NCBI RefSeq assembly: GCF_008831285.2
Contig: NC_045144.1
Span: forward strand, 5,666,575 to 5,730,574
From: Nymphaea colorata
Lineage: Eukaryota > Streptophyta > Magnoliopsida > Nymphaeales > Nymphaeaceae
DNA: 64,000 bases
Direction of reading: 5' to 3'
Shown: positions 20,097 through 31,499 of the stretch, piece by piece
How positions within the stretch are numbered: the stretch's first letter is position 1
Layout of the letters: every line of letters begins with the position of its first letter
The notes under the pieces: model-generated
Seen by the model: the letters and a program-made list of their open reading frames with translations, nothing else
Told to the model about the DNA's origin: nothing
The model's database searches: none
Translations under genes and position numbers: made by a program

Positions 20097-22017
20097 TCAC
20101 ACAATGCCTTGTAGTTTTCTTGCATAGCCGAGTGTCTGATTGATGAGCTGCAAAGATGGGATCTCCTTGCAAGCTGTTGTTCCCTTCGCCTTCTGGAAAA
20201 ACACACAGCCATTTCTTACCTCCCAGTCAGGATGCTCCTGCACAAAATCCGTAGCAGCATAATTTTAGCAATGGAAATCCGTCAATGATCAAATATCAGG
20301 AGATAAAGCAGATTGGTCTACTTTTTATCCAAGAGATAAAATGTGAGCAACATCAAGTGTTTGATGGATTTCAGCTTGGTGCCAATACACCAAGGAGAAT
20401 AACAAGAGAACCATATATGGAGAGAAAATCCCTGATGAGTGGACATGATCAAACGATACTAGGGAAGCGTAGCTAGCATGAAACAAGATCAAAATATACC
20501 ACCCCCACATGGATACTTGAATTTTATTCCAGTTTTGCAACCCTTTCTTTGCTAATGGCTAGCCTCTTGGCAACCAGATCCATGTCATACAGGCAAAAAA
20601 AGTTGACATAACATCCATTGATTTGGTTAGTGGCAACTTTTCTAAAAGCAGTAAATACTAAATAAGAACCTAAAGAATTAAAAATTGCATGTGAAACGTG
20701 AGGCAGAGGAAGCGATGGGGTTATGCCTCAGTAACAGGGTCACAAGCAGGAAAAGATAATGTTGGACAAGTGGACCTTAACACACAAATTGACATCCTAT
20801 GTTCTTCCGAGATTTTCTATTGTACCAACCAAGATGCAACCTTACCAACCCACCACTCTTACGATAAGGGCCAATCATGCAGTAATGAGAAGGGTTAGCT
20901 ATAATCCCCATGGAAGAATGCAACGGAAGCAAGAGCAAGCAAAATAACGAAGCAAATAAGGGTTTCAATTAATCAACTTCACTAACTACAAATGAATCAC
21001 ACGTACTAAATAAAGAGCCAAACAAATAAATCAAATATATGGATCCAATATGGATTCAAACTGAATCTAATATGAAATGAACTGCTCCTGCATCAGGCAT
21101 GCTTCCTGGTTTCAGGCAACAGAAATGTTTTCCTTTTTTTTTTCGGCATGATCGATGGACTACAGGACACAGGTTCAATTATTCCAATCAGATATTGAAA
21201 GCCTGGGCCAACACACTGCAAAGATGGAATAGGCCAATACAGGTCATAGATGTCTCAACCCCAACTAGGTAGTTTTCTGAAACATCATACGGTGGTAGTT
21301 CTCCATTTGAAGCTCCAATGGAATGTCCTTGGTGATACCAACTACTGTAAGACACCAACTGCAGGTTCAAACAACTAAGGAAGCTAATTAATCCAGGCGA
21401 GGTTCAGATCGTGTACAACTATTCTGAGATCCAAACAAACCCAACTTATTTAGATAAATCTGCACTTAGCCTCAACATCGGTAAAGTGAAGAAACTCATA
21501 CATGAAAGAAAAAGGCAAAATACTGGTTAACTTTGTACCTCAGTAATATATTCTAAGAGTTCTTGTTCAGAAGAGAACATCAAGATCTGTTTAGCATCAG
21601 CAATGGTCAAGTAATCATAGGCTTTTTCACTGCAACCTGCTATTTCATCTCTGCAGGGAAAATATCACAATTGAAAGTGAATACCTGTGCTAACAAGGTC
21701 TGTTATTTTATTCTCAACATCAAACATAGCCTTAAAGGTAAAGGAGGCACTACCGGACTGTCTTTGCAAGGAGATCCATGAAGTAGACGTAGATGCTATG
21801 TGGAACAGTTTGCCTAGCACTTAGCACACAATTGCAGGCTCCTTCCATAAAATACTGCTTGAGCTCTAGAGCATGCTTAATACAAGGATTCTCCAATGCA
21901 CTAGCAGAAAGAAGCTCCAGTTCAGTGTGAAATTCTGCTATTCTATTCTGAACCAGAAGCCTTAGAAGATTTAGGCCCAAGATTTGATACTCCTGAGGTG
22001 ATGGAGGAATAAGGCCA
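20097..22017 (-). pseudogene. RPN12: RPN12 (26S proteasome lid subunit) C-terminal three exons, N-terminus missing (B1)
   Basis: Three exons read on the minus strand with consensus splice sites: 22017-21754 (GLNLLRLLVQNRIAEFHTEL ... YVYFMDLLAKTV), 21650-21539 (DEIAGCSEKAYDYL ... EQELLEYITE) and 20237-20097 (EHPDWEVRNGCVFFQKAKGT ... LQGIV, stop). Phases join correctly (CG|A between exons one and two) to give about 171 residues, close to the last two thirds of the roughly 267-residue protein, with its native end. The first roughly 95 residues, which form part of the helical repeat region, are not found upstream. RPN12 is a lid subunit of the 26S proteasome. The truncation makes normal function unlikely, but this is the least damaged copy. 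The MADS gene lies 1.13 kb upstream on the same strand. Confidence 0.8.
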
Positions 22018-23090
22018 CTGCAGCACAAGTGTTGAATTGTCAAGGAGAATAACAAGGTAAACAAAGAAAATACTTTCAAGCACAATTTGGAACAGCGAAT
22101 AATATGCATCCATCTTTCTCTTCATCAACAAATCAGACGACTTCAAAGGAGGACACCGACACATGAAGACATCCAAAAGATTCAGGTCTGCTGTTAAATA
22201 CAACTTCAGCCAATGTTGAGAGTGGAAGTTCAAAAGGATCACGGGGCCGTCTTTCAAAGATATATCAGGATCCATGAGGAACAGAACAAATGATATCTAC
22301 GGTTTTTTTTCGTTTTAATATATAAATATCAGGGCATCCTGATATATCAGAACATGCATTCCCCATAACACAGAATCTGGATTGATATGAATGTCAGTGT
22401 TGAGTACATATATGAAATGCCAGACATGTGAAGAGCTCCCTTGACATCGCTATGAGGATGGGCTTAAGCCTTAAGGCCCTCCGACTGAAGGAGGTTAAGA
22501 TTTCAAAACAGAAGGGGTTGTGTCTCGTCATCATAATCTGGAAAAGGTTTGCCAAATATGCACACCCCCCACAGACAGAGCTATGCAGTGGCTGCCGAAG
22601 AATAGGCAGTTTCAATATTGGTTTGAAAAACTGACTAAATTGTTGGGAACAGACATGGACCATGTTTTCTATCAAAAAATATGGTTTTTGTATCTTGAAA
22701 CTCATCTTATTGTCGAGTTAACAAATCTCATAGATCAATGCCTTCAATTTCTAGCTTTCATGCAACAGATCCACTCCGCAAAAACAGCACATGCTAACCA
22801 TATCATTGATACAATTAAAAGAAAAACCAGCACAAGCAAAACAATCATGTCATATTATTCAATTGATCAAAGGTCTTATGGAAACGCATTTCACGTTGAC
22901 CATGTACAAAGCGTCACTTAGCCAAAAGGCCTACACGTATGATCAGAAAGAATTACCTCCTCCCTTCACCCAAAAAAGACAAAAAAGAATACATCTGACA
23001 ATCGTCCAAGAAGCCAATAGACTAATATGATTGAACAAGGCGTGGAGAAGGAGACACAAATTAAAAGAAAAAAGGGTTAGCGAAAGATTT
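22018..23090. other. Spacer between MADS gene and RPN12 fragment (B1)
   Basis: No gene is recognised. Frames on both strands (such as 22520-22921 plus and 22394-22705 minus) recur in the two other B copies but with changed lengths, and have no domain I can name. Part of this spacer (about 22800-23090) is nearly identical to copy B2, while 22300-22790 is more diverged. Confidence 0.5.
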
Positions 23091-23096
23091 TTTATT
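23091..23096 (-). terminator. Polyadenylation signal of MADS gene B1
   Basis: AATAAA on the minus strand lies 54 bases after the stop codon. It is kept at 50564-50569 and 58620-58625 in the other copies. Confidence 0.5.
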
Positions 23097-23149
23097 TGAA
23101 AAAGGAACGAGAAGAAAAAATCTAAAACTCATAATTCATACTATCATCA

Positions 23150-24100
23150 TCATAACCCAAGTGGGAGACCAAGGGTGCAGGCATCATAGAAAGGGCTCCC
23201 GATGTCGATCTGACCGTTAAGGCCTCCGGTGGTGAAGCCGAGATTGGGGTTGGCCTGTTTGGACATTGGCAAACACGAGGGGATGCAATCATCAGTATTA
23301 AAATCAGAGAGATCAATGGTGTAGGCATCATCTTCTTCGCTGGAGAAGGAGCTCCCGATGTCGATCTGGCTGTTAAGGCCACCGGTGGTGAAGCCATGAT
23401 CGAAGTTGGCCGGTTCGAACATTGGCAAGTACATTGGGTTGCCATCATTAGCCTTAAACCCATAGCCACTAGTACTGATAAAGGAAGAGGCTAGATGCTC
23501 GAAAGCAGGGGGAGGAGGAGGGGGAAGGGCAGTCAATCCGGCATCAAATCCAATGCGGGTGTTACTAGGCATCCTGAGCATGAGCTCCTCGTCGAGCCCC
23601 GTTAGCGTCGATTTCAACTCCTCCATGGCCGGAAGCAGGTCGTCCAGTAGGTCGCGGTCGAGGTTGTTCATGTCTGCATCCCAGCCGTCGATCGCCTGCT
23701 CATTGCATGTCTTGTCCTGCAGACGTTTGCTCTCCTTCTCGACCTGCTGGAAGAGTCCGTCGTGCTGCTGGTTGATCTCACGCATGGTGCTGGATTGGTG
23801 GGTAGCAGGGTCCGCATCCGACGTCCGCGGGCTGGGGAGGGAAGAAGACGGAGACGATACATTGAGAAAGCGGTGGACGACCGAGTGCACGGAGGGGCTG
23901 CCGAATGAGTAGGATTTTCCGGCGGGGGAGAAGACAATCACGGCAATCTCAGCACCGCATAGGATGGACAGCTCGCTGGCCTTCTTCATGAGGCCGTTCC
24001 GACGCTTCGAGAAGCACACGTGACGCTTGTCTTTGTCCTCAATCTTCTTTATTTCAATCTTTCGACGTCCCATTCTCCGACTCGGACCCTTATTCACCAT
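23150..24100 (-). CDS. M-type (type I, M-alpha, AGL62-like) MADS-box protein, copy B1
   Basis: This is a 316-residue intronless frame. Residues 10-70 are a MADS domain ([10 protein letters not shown], then [20 protein letters not shown], then [22 protein letters not shown]) of the AGL62/AGL61/AGL23 type; there is no K domain. A likely coiled coil spans 105-172. PPPPPP lies at 193-198. The C-terminus holds two copies of a 28-residue unit (225-252 and 277-304) sharing GFTTGGLN(S/G)QIDIGS. I start at MVNKG; the frame stays open 34 codons upstream, but that part is unlike the family and differs in B2. M-alpha proteins are nuclear DNA-binding factors known from female gametophyte and endosperm control, so a reproductive role is inferred. 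CT-rich leader DNA lies upstream (24200-24500). The protein differs from B2 at one residue (P6T). Confidence 0.88.
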   Translation of the reverse strand: MVNKGPSRRMGRRKIEIKKIEDKDKRHVCFSKRRNGLMKKASELSILCGAEIAVIVFSPAGKSYSFGSPSVHSVVHRFLNVSSPSSSLPSPRTSDADPATHQSSTMREINQQHDGLFQQVEKESKRLQDKTCNEQAIDGWDADMNNLDRDLLDDLLPAMEELKSTLTGLDEELMLRMPSNTRIGFDAGLTALPPPPPPAFEHLASSFISTSGYGFKANDGNPMYLPMFEPANFDHGFTTGGLNSQIDIGSSFSSEEDDAYTIDLSDFNTDDCIPSCLPMSKQANPNLGFTTGGLNGQIDIGSPFYDACTLGLPLGL

Positions 24101-26721
24101 AATGGAATGATCTGTTGATAATGAAGGACGACAAATACAACCTGTTAATCTGCAGAAGTGACAAAGAAGGAGAAGAGGAAGGGACGACGGGGGGTTGATC
24201 ATCGCCGCCGGCCACTCTAAGTCGGATGCAAGGAAAGCGTGGGGTCCGTCCTGAGACGACCCTGCCCTCTTTCAAAAACGAAGGAACTACTGGGGGTCGC
24301 CTTCGTCCGTGGCCGACGCAACCTACCCAGATAGAGAAAGACAGAGAGAGGGACGTCCGTGGCCGATGCAACCTACCCAGAGACAGAGAGACGGAGAAAG
24401 GGAGAGAGACGAACCTGAGGGAGCTTGGAGACGGCCTCGAGGAAGGACGGGAAGGTGGAGAGAGCGCAGAGAAGGGAAGGAGAGAGAAGACAGCAGGGAG
24501 ACTCTGCCCGTCTTCTTGAAAGAAATGGCGCGTTCGATGTTAATAGCGCCCCTTTTTGAAAAATGGCGCGCTGCCCGTTGGACGTTAACATCTGCGCTTT
24601 CAAGAAAGTTGGACTTACCTGAATTTCTTTTCACACGATTGCGGAGTTATCGTTACAGTTGAGAGCAATCCATATACGTCAAAAGAAATGGAAGATATTT
24701 TGGTAATTATTTGAAACAAATTGTTGTGTTAATCTTTTTCGATTTTTTTGTCTTAACAAAAAGTTTTCTGTTTTTAATTAACTGAGAGTATTTTCTTCAT
24801 TGGCCATGTTGGTCGATGAAAATTTCATACACCAGTATAACGTACATAAGCAGCTTCATTACTATGTTGTTTTTAACAAAATTCCAAGCATAATTTCAAC
24901 ACATAATATTTTAAATTTACATATACTTCATAAAGTGGGGTATGTATCAAAGTTTCCCTGTTTCACATTGTCGTTTGTGAGTGAGTTACATCATTTGCGT
25001 CGACTAAATACAAACTTACACATTAAGTATGTCTATTGGTTAATAGAGAATTTAATTTACCAATGGGGCACAAAATGCTATGGTTCTTACATAGGACTTT
25101 TTAATAGTTATTAAAATGTTAAAAAAACCTAGACAAAGTAAAATATATTAGAAAAAAGTATTAAAATGTACGATATATTTGTTTTTTACCATTGTTTTTC
25201 AAAATATTGTGATTTTTCCACTTTTTTAAATTTTTTCGTTTTCTTATATTATTTTCTCAAAAGAATATGTCGCATCGTGTTGGACATATGCATACAAGAA
25301 CATACTATTTGGGTCAAAAAAACAATAGCAAGCGTTGTCCATTAGTTTCAAGTCTACATCAATTCACTTTAGTAAAACCCAACCAAAGACTGCTTGTCGC
25401 CATTATTACTAGACCAATTTTTTTTTTTTTATGGGGTACTAATTGGGGCAGTGATCCGGGTCTTGTGGGGTGGGGTTGACACTGGACAAGTCCGCCCTCA
25501 TAAATTCACTAAAAATAAAGATTTTAAAGTTGGTTCTATGTGGACATGGGCATCAAGCTGGCCCAGCCCAACCTGACCCAATAAGAGTTGGGCCCGGGTC
25601 GGCCTAATGCCCAAAAACTGAGCTTGGGCCTACCCTGCTCAGTTCGATTAAAATAAAATAATATTTTTTAGATATAAAATAAAATTTTTGAATATAAAAT
25701 ATATTTTAATAATAAAATATATATTATTTTTAAATAAAATAATAAAAATTTAAAAAATTGTTAGTTGGCCGAATCAAGCCCCATCGAGCAAACCCGATAT
25801 ATTATCAGGCCGACGCAGGCTGACCCGATATATGAAAATGAATCAAATTAATGGCTGGGTTTTCATTGGCCCACCAGCTCAAGCAGCTAATGCTACATCC
25901 CTCATACTGATCCAACATAGGTCCTGAAGGTAATTTAAATATGCTTGACTAAGAATTTAAATATAAAGATTGGAGTCCTGGCAACCCATGTATCTCAGTT
26001 AAATAGTACGAAGGATTTAACTTAAGAAAATCCTTAAGGTGTGCGTATAGTACGAAGGATTTATAAATCTCAAGAAAATCTAAAGAAGTGTGATTACTCT
26101 TGTTGAATGGGCTAAGAATGGCCAAATGCCATAAAATTAACAAGGGGCTACTTTCCCTTACATCTTTAATGGGCTAAGAATGGCCAAATGCCATAAAATT
26201 AACAAGGGGCTACTTTCCCTTACATCTTTAATGCAGATAAAGTTATGAGAATATATTGTGGTTATTTGTAAATGAATAAATATATCAAAAGTGAAGGAGA
26301 TGAAGGCTCTAGGTATTGTTGGGTAAGCAAAAAGACTATTTCATCTTATCACCCAACAAGACAACCATAGAACGATGAGTCCCCACTGTTTTTGGTGTTG
26401 TGGATGAAACTCCTGCTATGCTTTAATTTAGATATATTACCTTCCCCACCCCCCTCCACATCCCCACAGGAAATTGTTTTCATGGGAATTCAAACTGGCT
26501 ATATATTAGCTCCTGCTCCGTCCAGTGCACCAACCCCTTCAAGGTTCACATCTCTAGGTATTGGTTGTAAAGAGTTTTGATTGTTCATATTATGTCTTGT
26601 CTTACTTTCATTAGCTGAAATTAGTGTTTGAATCTACTTAAATTGTTGAACTATCATTTGCTGCCTTAGCTAAAACTTCTCCCATGGCCAACAGTGAGGA
26701 CATATGGACCTTGCGCAAACA
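24101..26721. other. MADS upstream region and intergenic DNA
   Basis: It matches 59632-62250 almost perfectly. From 24200 to 24560 it is rich in GAGA on the plus strand (CTCT on the coding strand of the MADS gene), a likely 5' leader and promoter region. The plus-strand frames there are shadows of this simple sequence. From 24660 on it is AT-rich, with no gene recognised and no clear CArG box. A 62-base tandem repeat lies at 26109-26232. Confidence 0.6.
26109..26232 (+). repeat. Tandem repeat, two units of 62 bases
   Basis: The unit begins tgggctaagaatggccaaat and is repeated directly and exactly or nearly so. The same doublet is at 61639-61762. Block C copy 4 has a single unit near 54115-54176. 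Confidence 0.9.
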
Positions 26722-29700
26722 TTCTCTCGTCTATTTCAAACTATTATCCTAAGAGGTCATTTAGCACCTTGTTACATCAATAACTAGCCAGGAGATCCTT
26801 CTAATCTGACCATGTATCTCAGTTACCACCACAACCATAGAACGATGAGTCCAACTGACTGTCAGCATGAGAGTAAGTCAGGTCCTTGCCCCATAACCTA
26901 CCAAGAGAACTACATGAAGCTCCACCGAGTGGTACGGCGCCTATGTACCTAATTTCATTTATTTCAGTCTTTGATCCCTTACTTTCTAAACAATAGTTAT
27001 GTTGGTCTCCTCTATTTCCAATCCAATGAAATGCATTCTCGTGATTCATCATTCATCAATGTATAATCATGATATTCTTGGGACACTATGGATAATATTT
27101 TTTAATCTTTGTGGGTTAGAAACTTTTAAGAAATTTATCTTTTTAGTTGGTTTGGCTTTGACATGTTTATAGTGCATGCAGGGTTTTGGATTCTATTTTA
27201 ACGTATTTATGACATATAAAAGGTACAAGTGAATGAATCAAAATCAAAATCCATTTTGAAGAATGGTTCACAAGTGCAAAATGACTTGCCTCCAAGGGCA
27301 TTGCTCAAATAGGCAGGCTTGGAGCATGTTATGTGGTGCGTCTTCAATTCGATGGGTCCTACATGCAAGTTGAAGCACGTGACAATTTTGTCACTTAGTA
27401 TCGATGTAGTTCTAAACACTTGGACCAAGGGGAAGGAGGTAGGCTTCGGTTGTCGCCTGGGTAGTAAGATTAATCCTTCGGTTCACCAAGAAAGGAGAAT
27501 GACCTTGATGAACTCACAAATACTCTTCCATCGTTTTGTGATGAAATAAATTATGAAAATTCTCTCGTGCATCATTGTACATGACGTGTTGCATGACATT
27601 TGCAGACGTAGTAGTTTTACCTTCCTCATTTTCCCTATCTTATGTTGTTTTTTCAAGTAACATGCACAACCCTCTACTATAATGAAAAGGAAATATCATT
27701 AAAACATTGGACTCAATTGCCCTTGGTAAATGTGCTAGAAACCATCATTAAACTATAATTTAGTGAAATCAAGGTGTTATAGCCTTTTCCAACTACCCTC
27801 GGAGAAATGACTCCTGAAATCTTGTCCAAGGAAAACTTGTAGTTTCTCAATGTCTCCTTTGCTTTAGTGAGCAGAGAAAAACTTGTAGTTTTTCAATTTC
27901 TCAATCTTTTTTTACTTGGATAAGCAAGAGTATTTCATCCTACTACTTTTCTCTATCTTTCATTTTCTTGACTAAGAAGGAATATTTCATCTTACTATCT
28001 ATGAAGAGAGCTGAATCCCCCATCTAACCCCTCATCTTCTTGAGATATAGGGTCTGCTTTTAGTGTCTCAAAGTGCCTCCCTAACATGCTTTAACTTGTT
28101 CATCAATGACTCTTTTTTTAACATAAAGAGTTGATGATACTTGGGAGATTCAAAATGGAGAGTGGCTGCCTACCAGCCTCCATCCCATCCATTATACCAA
28201 CTTTTCAAACTTATTAAAAAGTCATCCTTTCTTAACAACATTTAAAAAAAAATTTGAAAACACCTGGAAATCCATGCTAAAGCATTGGTCTGGCATAAAG
28301 GATCAAGTTTAGTGGATCCCTCTTATGTGAACATGAACCTTCACCAAATGATCACAAGCTATAGATCAGCGGATTGAGATGATGCAATTATTAGATTGGT
28401 TGATGACAAACTTCAACACTCATCTGGTGGGATTCTTTGAAAGAAGACCGTCTCTCATGGCATGGCAGGGAAGAATCATTAGGCGATGATGCGTCCTCCA
28501 TCACAAGGCCAAAATTGGCGTGAATGGATATGGAGCACCCCAGCTCCCTATTCAAGATCGACTAAAGAAAGTGGGTTTTCAACTTCCTAGTAGGTGCCCC
28601 CTAATGGAGAGGATATTCTTCACCTCTTCTATCTGTGCAAATTTCCGTATAACGCATGGAGTTGGGTGGTGGAGAAATTTAACATGAAGAGGCTTCCTCA
28701 TGCTAATGTCAGTCAAGAATTCAAAAAGTGGTTTCCTACATCCTTCAAGAATGAGTCTGTTCCCTATGATGCAATTATTTCTTTAAAGAATGTGGATATT
28801 CATAATGATAAGATTTTTACTAACAAGAGTTTCACATCCTCGGTCTGCGCTGCTTGTACTGAAGCTATTCTCTTCATTTTTTTTTTTTGGAAAGCTCAAA
28901 CCAAGGAAGTGGAGTTATGGATAAAGCATGGGATCATCACCTTCCCATCATTCCCAGCGTTCTCCCGAGGTCCCATCATTTATATGCTCAACGTTACATT
29001 TCGGGAACGGGTGGTAGTTGGTGTCATGCACAACTGTGCCGGGCAATACAGAGATCGAGTCGAGCTGTACAGAAATGAGGAAGACCACCAAATGCCTGAA
29101 TTGACGATCCTAAGAGAGCTGCTTCAAACCTTTTCTGCTGATTTCATGGAGTTTGCTGTTATAAGCAACGCCGAAAGAAGCTTCTCAAGCAAGCCATAAA
29201 AGGTAGAAGCAATTTCTTACGCCAGTTCCCAATGTTGTGCTCAAGGATTTATAATGCTACCATGTTGGATGAGGATCTCCTTTCTCACAAAGTTGACAAA
29301 ATTTTATTCCGATGTAAGGAGCTGTAACTTCTGCTCAGTATTTTTTGTTCCGCCTAGTGTCATGCATGTTTTTGGTTGGCACCTCCTGTTTTCGTTGTGC
29401 CAAAGTCCAGCTGAGCTAGTTTGAGTCTTTTTGTAAGAATTTTGTACAGCTCCGCTTTCAATAAGGGTTGGAAGGCCTAACCGTCCAGCAGCCATGCATT
29501 GGAAAATGCCCGGCTGCTTTAGTTTGCAGTCTGCATCTGAGAGTGTACCGGCAGTGCTTGTGTCCTCTAAACAGAAAATTAAACACTTGACTATAAGAGT
29601 CTGCAATGTGTAACCATAACCACAAGCTGAAACAACTGAATAGATGGAAGATTTCTTTCACTCATTTCTGCATTTTCATAAGCACCTGGAGAAAGATACA

Positions 29701-30408
29701 GGAACGCTCCTTTGTTTGGTAAGTAGCTTTGAAGACACTTGACACAAGAAATTGACAATTTTTTAATGAATGCAAGAAGTAGGTGCTGCGCTCATTAGCA
29801 GCCACACTACTTCTTATAACGTGGCTCGAGCTCATCTAAACGCTATAAAAATTGCCCAAAACCATTAAACACCCAGTCGATCTAATCCCCACCTTCACAT
29901 GCTCTGAAAAGCTGGCAGGATTACGGAAAGGCTGGGAGAACAAAAAAGGCACGAGACAAAAGCTCTGTGGATAAATGGATGGCCACTCTCTCTGCAAAAG
30001 AGAGGCATCGTCCATGACTTCCCTTTCCAAGAGGAGGGCCGCTTCCATTGGTGGCATTACAGCAGATCATAGCACCGAATATGCAAGCTGTGGCTATAAA
30101 GGGCTTCTTCTTCCCTACCCTCGAGCATATTTCAATATGAGAGGACCCCCGACTCCTTACTCCTCTGTCACCGGCAAAAGTTAGGCCTCTGTATAGCCGT
30201 TCTTTCATATCAGCTTCGTGTTTTAGTTGATCGAGGGTGGCCCCGCAGCCTTGGGCACACAGGGGAGGGTTTCCTCTAAATATCCTCATGACTGAACACT
30301 TTGCTGCTCCAAACAATGAAAATATCATTTGTCCAAATCCTATCTTCCAGCTTTTTTACCTGCCATCAGAAGCAAATTCACAATCAATAAAAACGTTTGG
30401 CTACCACA
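26722..30408 (+). repeat. Block C/F, copy 2 (uninterrupted)
   Basis: It matches 6745-15682 once the copia is removed. Its left part also matches 62255-64000 to the window end. It includes LINE debris (28250-28900) and the empty copia target. The region 26722-28250 has no recognised gene. Confidence 0.9.
28250..29199 (+). mobile_element. LINE remnant with zf-RVT-like segment
   Basis: It reads QDRLKKVGFQLPSRCP, then after a short frame shift NGEDILHLFYLCKFPYNAWS with WVVEKFN. This is the zinc-binding segment (zf-RVT) that ends plant LINE ORF2. Further on, HNDKIFTNKS resembles the RNA-arm segment that follows it. The upstream FWTDRW segment of copy 1 is largely deleted here. The 201-codon frame from 28594 to 29199 runs through LINE debris into unrecognised DNA and is probably accidental. 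Confidence 0.6.
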
Positions 30409-30424
30409 AACATCAGAAGCACAT
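29200..30424. other. Block F copy 2, no gene recognised
   Basis: This is the continuation of block C/F. The minus-strand frame 29921-30328 (LCAQGCGATLDQLKHEADMK and so on) has a related but differently broken counterpart at 15408-15602. I cannot name it. It may be a decayed exon. Confidence 0.5.
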
Positions 30425-30773
30425 TCGTCAACTTCTTGCACACAGGAACGCCGGTGGCCCCATGCCTCCACGCTTAGCCACCAGCTCTAGCAGCCATCAT
30501 TGAGGAGCCCATTGCTGCAGCTGCACCCTACGATGGGCAAGTGGAGATGGCCGTTTCTGCTTCTTCTTGCTAGTCTTCTTCTACTGGCCCTGCTTCACGT
30601 TCTTCTTCTGCTGCTGCTTCGTGTTCATCTGATGCTGCTGCTGCTGCTTGAGCAAGGCGACAACAGCGTCAGCAAGGACGTAGTCACGTAGAGGTTGTGA
30701 AGCTCAGATGGAAAAGGAGGTAGGATGCTATCTGTGCCATGAACGTCAATGGCTTCTGTGCAAAGCTTGTGGA
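30425..30773 (-). pseudogene. Inverted 5' fragment of the B3 gene
   Basis: The sequence is the reverse complement of about 3075-3430, that is the last 30 or so bases before the ATG and roughly the first 108 codons of the B3 gene, with many substitutions and small deletions. The poly-Q and lysine-rich parts are recognisable as runs of ctgctg and cttctt on the plus strand. Stops appear in frame on the minus strand. It ends where the B3 domain begins, so no DNA-binding domain is encoded. It stands about 3 kb from the intact copy 2 gene in opposite orientation. Confidence 0.8.
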
Positions 30774-30774
30774 T

Positions 30775-30856
30775 TTGTGATTTTAAAACAGAGGATCAGA
30801 GTTCAGTTATCTGAGCTGTGTTTAAAAATCACAACTCTGATCTTCTGTCTAAAAAC
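30775..30856. repeat. Fold-back sequence at the block A2 edge
   Basis: ttttaaaacagaggatcaga (30781-30800) pairs imperfectly with tctgatcttctgtctaaaaa in 30836-30855. In addition ttgtgattttaaa pairs with tttaaaaatcacaa. Together they form a compound inverted repeat of about 80 bases at the junction between the inverted B3 fragment and block A copy 2. Confidence 0.7.
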
Positions 30857-31499
30857 CAAAATATAGATCAATTCAAGTTTTTTCTGAAAATTTGTAGATT
30901 TGTGATTGGTGTGGTCAGTGGTGATGCTTTTTCTAAGTGCTTTTTCGTGGGAAGAAGGGAAATGACAACTGCGACTGGTGTCATTATCTGAGTTGCATTC
31001 CAACATCAAGTTGGGATTGTGGAAGTTGAGAACATTTGAAGATGTATTACGTTTGGGGAAATGTTCAGTTATGCGGTTTCTTCCTTCCCAGAAAATCTCT
31101 GTCGTGATGAAACCGTGGGGATTCCTTATGGACTGTTGTGATCGGCTTGGTTTGCCTTGTATAGAAACATCATGTTTTCTTCCACCGTAAGTTGTATAGA
31201 GTTCTCCTATGTGTAAGATGCTTTTCTATTCTCCTGTTAATATGTGCTAGAAAGACAATCTTGTAAAGACTTTAATAAATTTTTTTGCCTTAATTCTTTT
31301 ATGTTGAATGCTTGCTTAGCTGCATCTTTTTTTATAAGTTTGCATCACATGCTTATAGCTGAAGTAATTCTTCCAGAGAATGACTTAGATAATTGCATTC
31401 CTTTGGTCTTTGATTACTGGATCATGATTTTATCTCTGATATCCACAGCTGCATTTTTGTGCTAATATAAAGATTGCTTTTATCTTCTTTTTTTTTGGG

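Noticed and set aside
22100-22275. Upstream RPN12 exon encoding DAYYSLF and similar residues
   Set aside because: It does not match the known RPN12 segment before SGLIPPSPQEY and lies in what looks like intron.
22394-22921. Overlapping frames on both strands in the MADS-RPN12 spacer
   Set aside because: Conserved among B copies only as DNA, no recognisable domain and changed lengths.
23553-23937. 119- and 89-codon frames overlapping the MADS genes
   Set aside because: They occur in all copies only because the MADS coding DNA is conserved; no domain, serine/arginine-rich shadows.
24226-24662. Plus-strand arginine/glutamate-rich frames upstream of the MADS genes
   Set aside because: Low-complexity GAGA leader read in arbitrary frames, no homology signal.
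25560-25630. tRNA-like GC-rich segment with gggcccgggtcggcc
   Set aside because: No cloverleaf with T-loop and anticodon arms could be drawn by eye.
26109-26232. CRISPR-like array
   Set aside because: Only two adjacent units with no spacers, in a plant nuclear context.
28594-29199. 201-codon frame as a real gene
   Set aside because: It starts in LINE zinc-binding debris and crosses into unrelated DNA; not open in copy 1.
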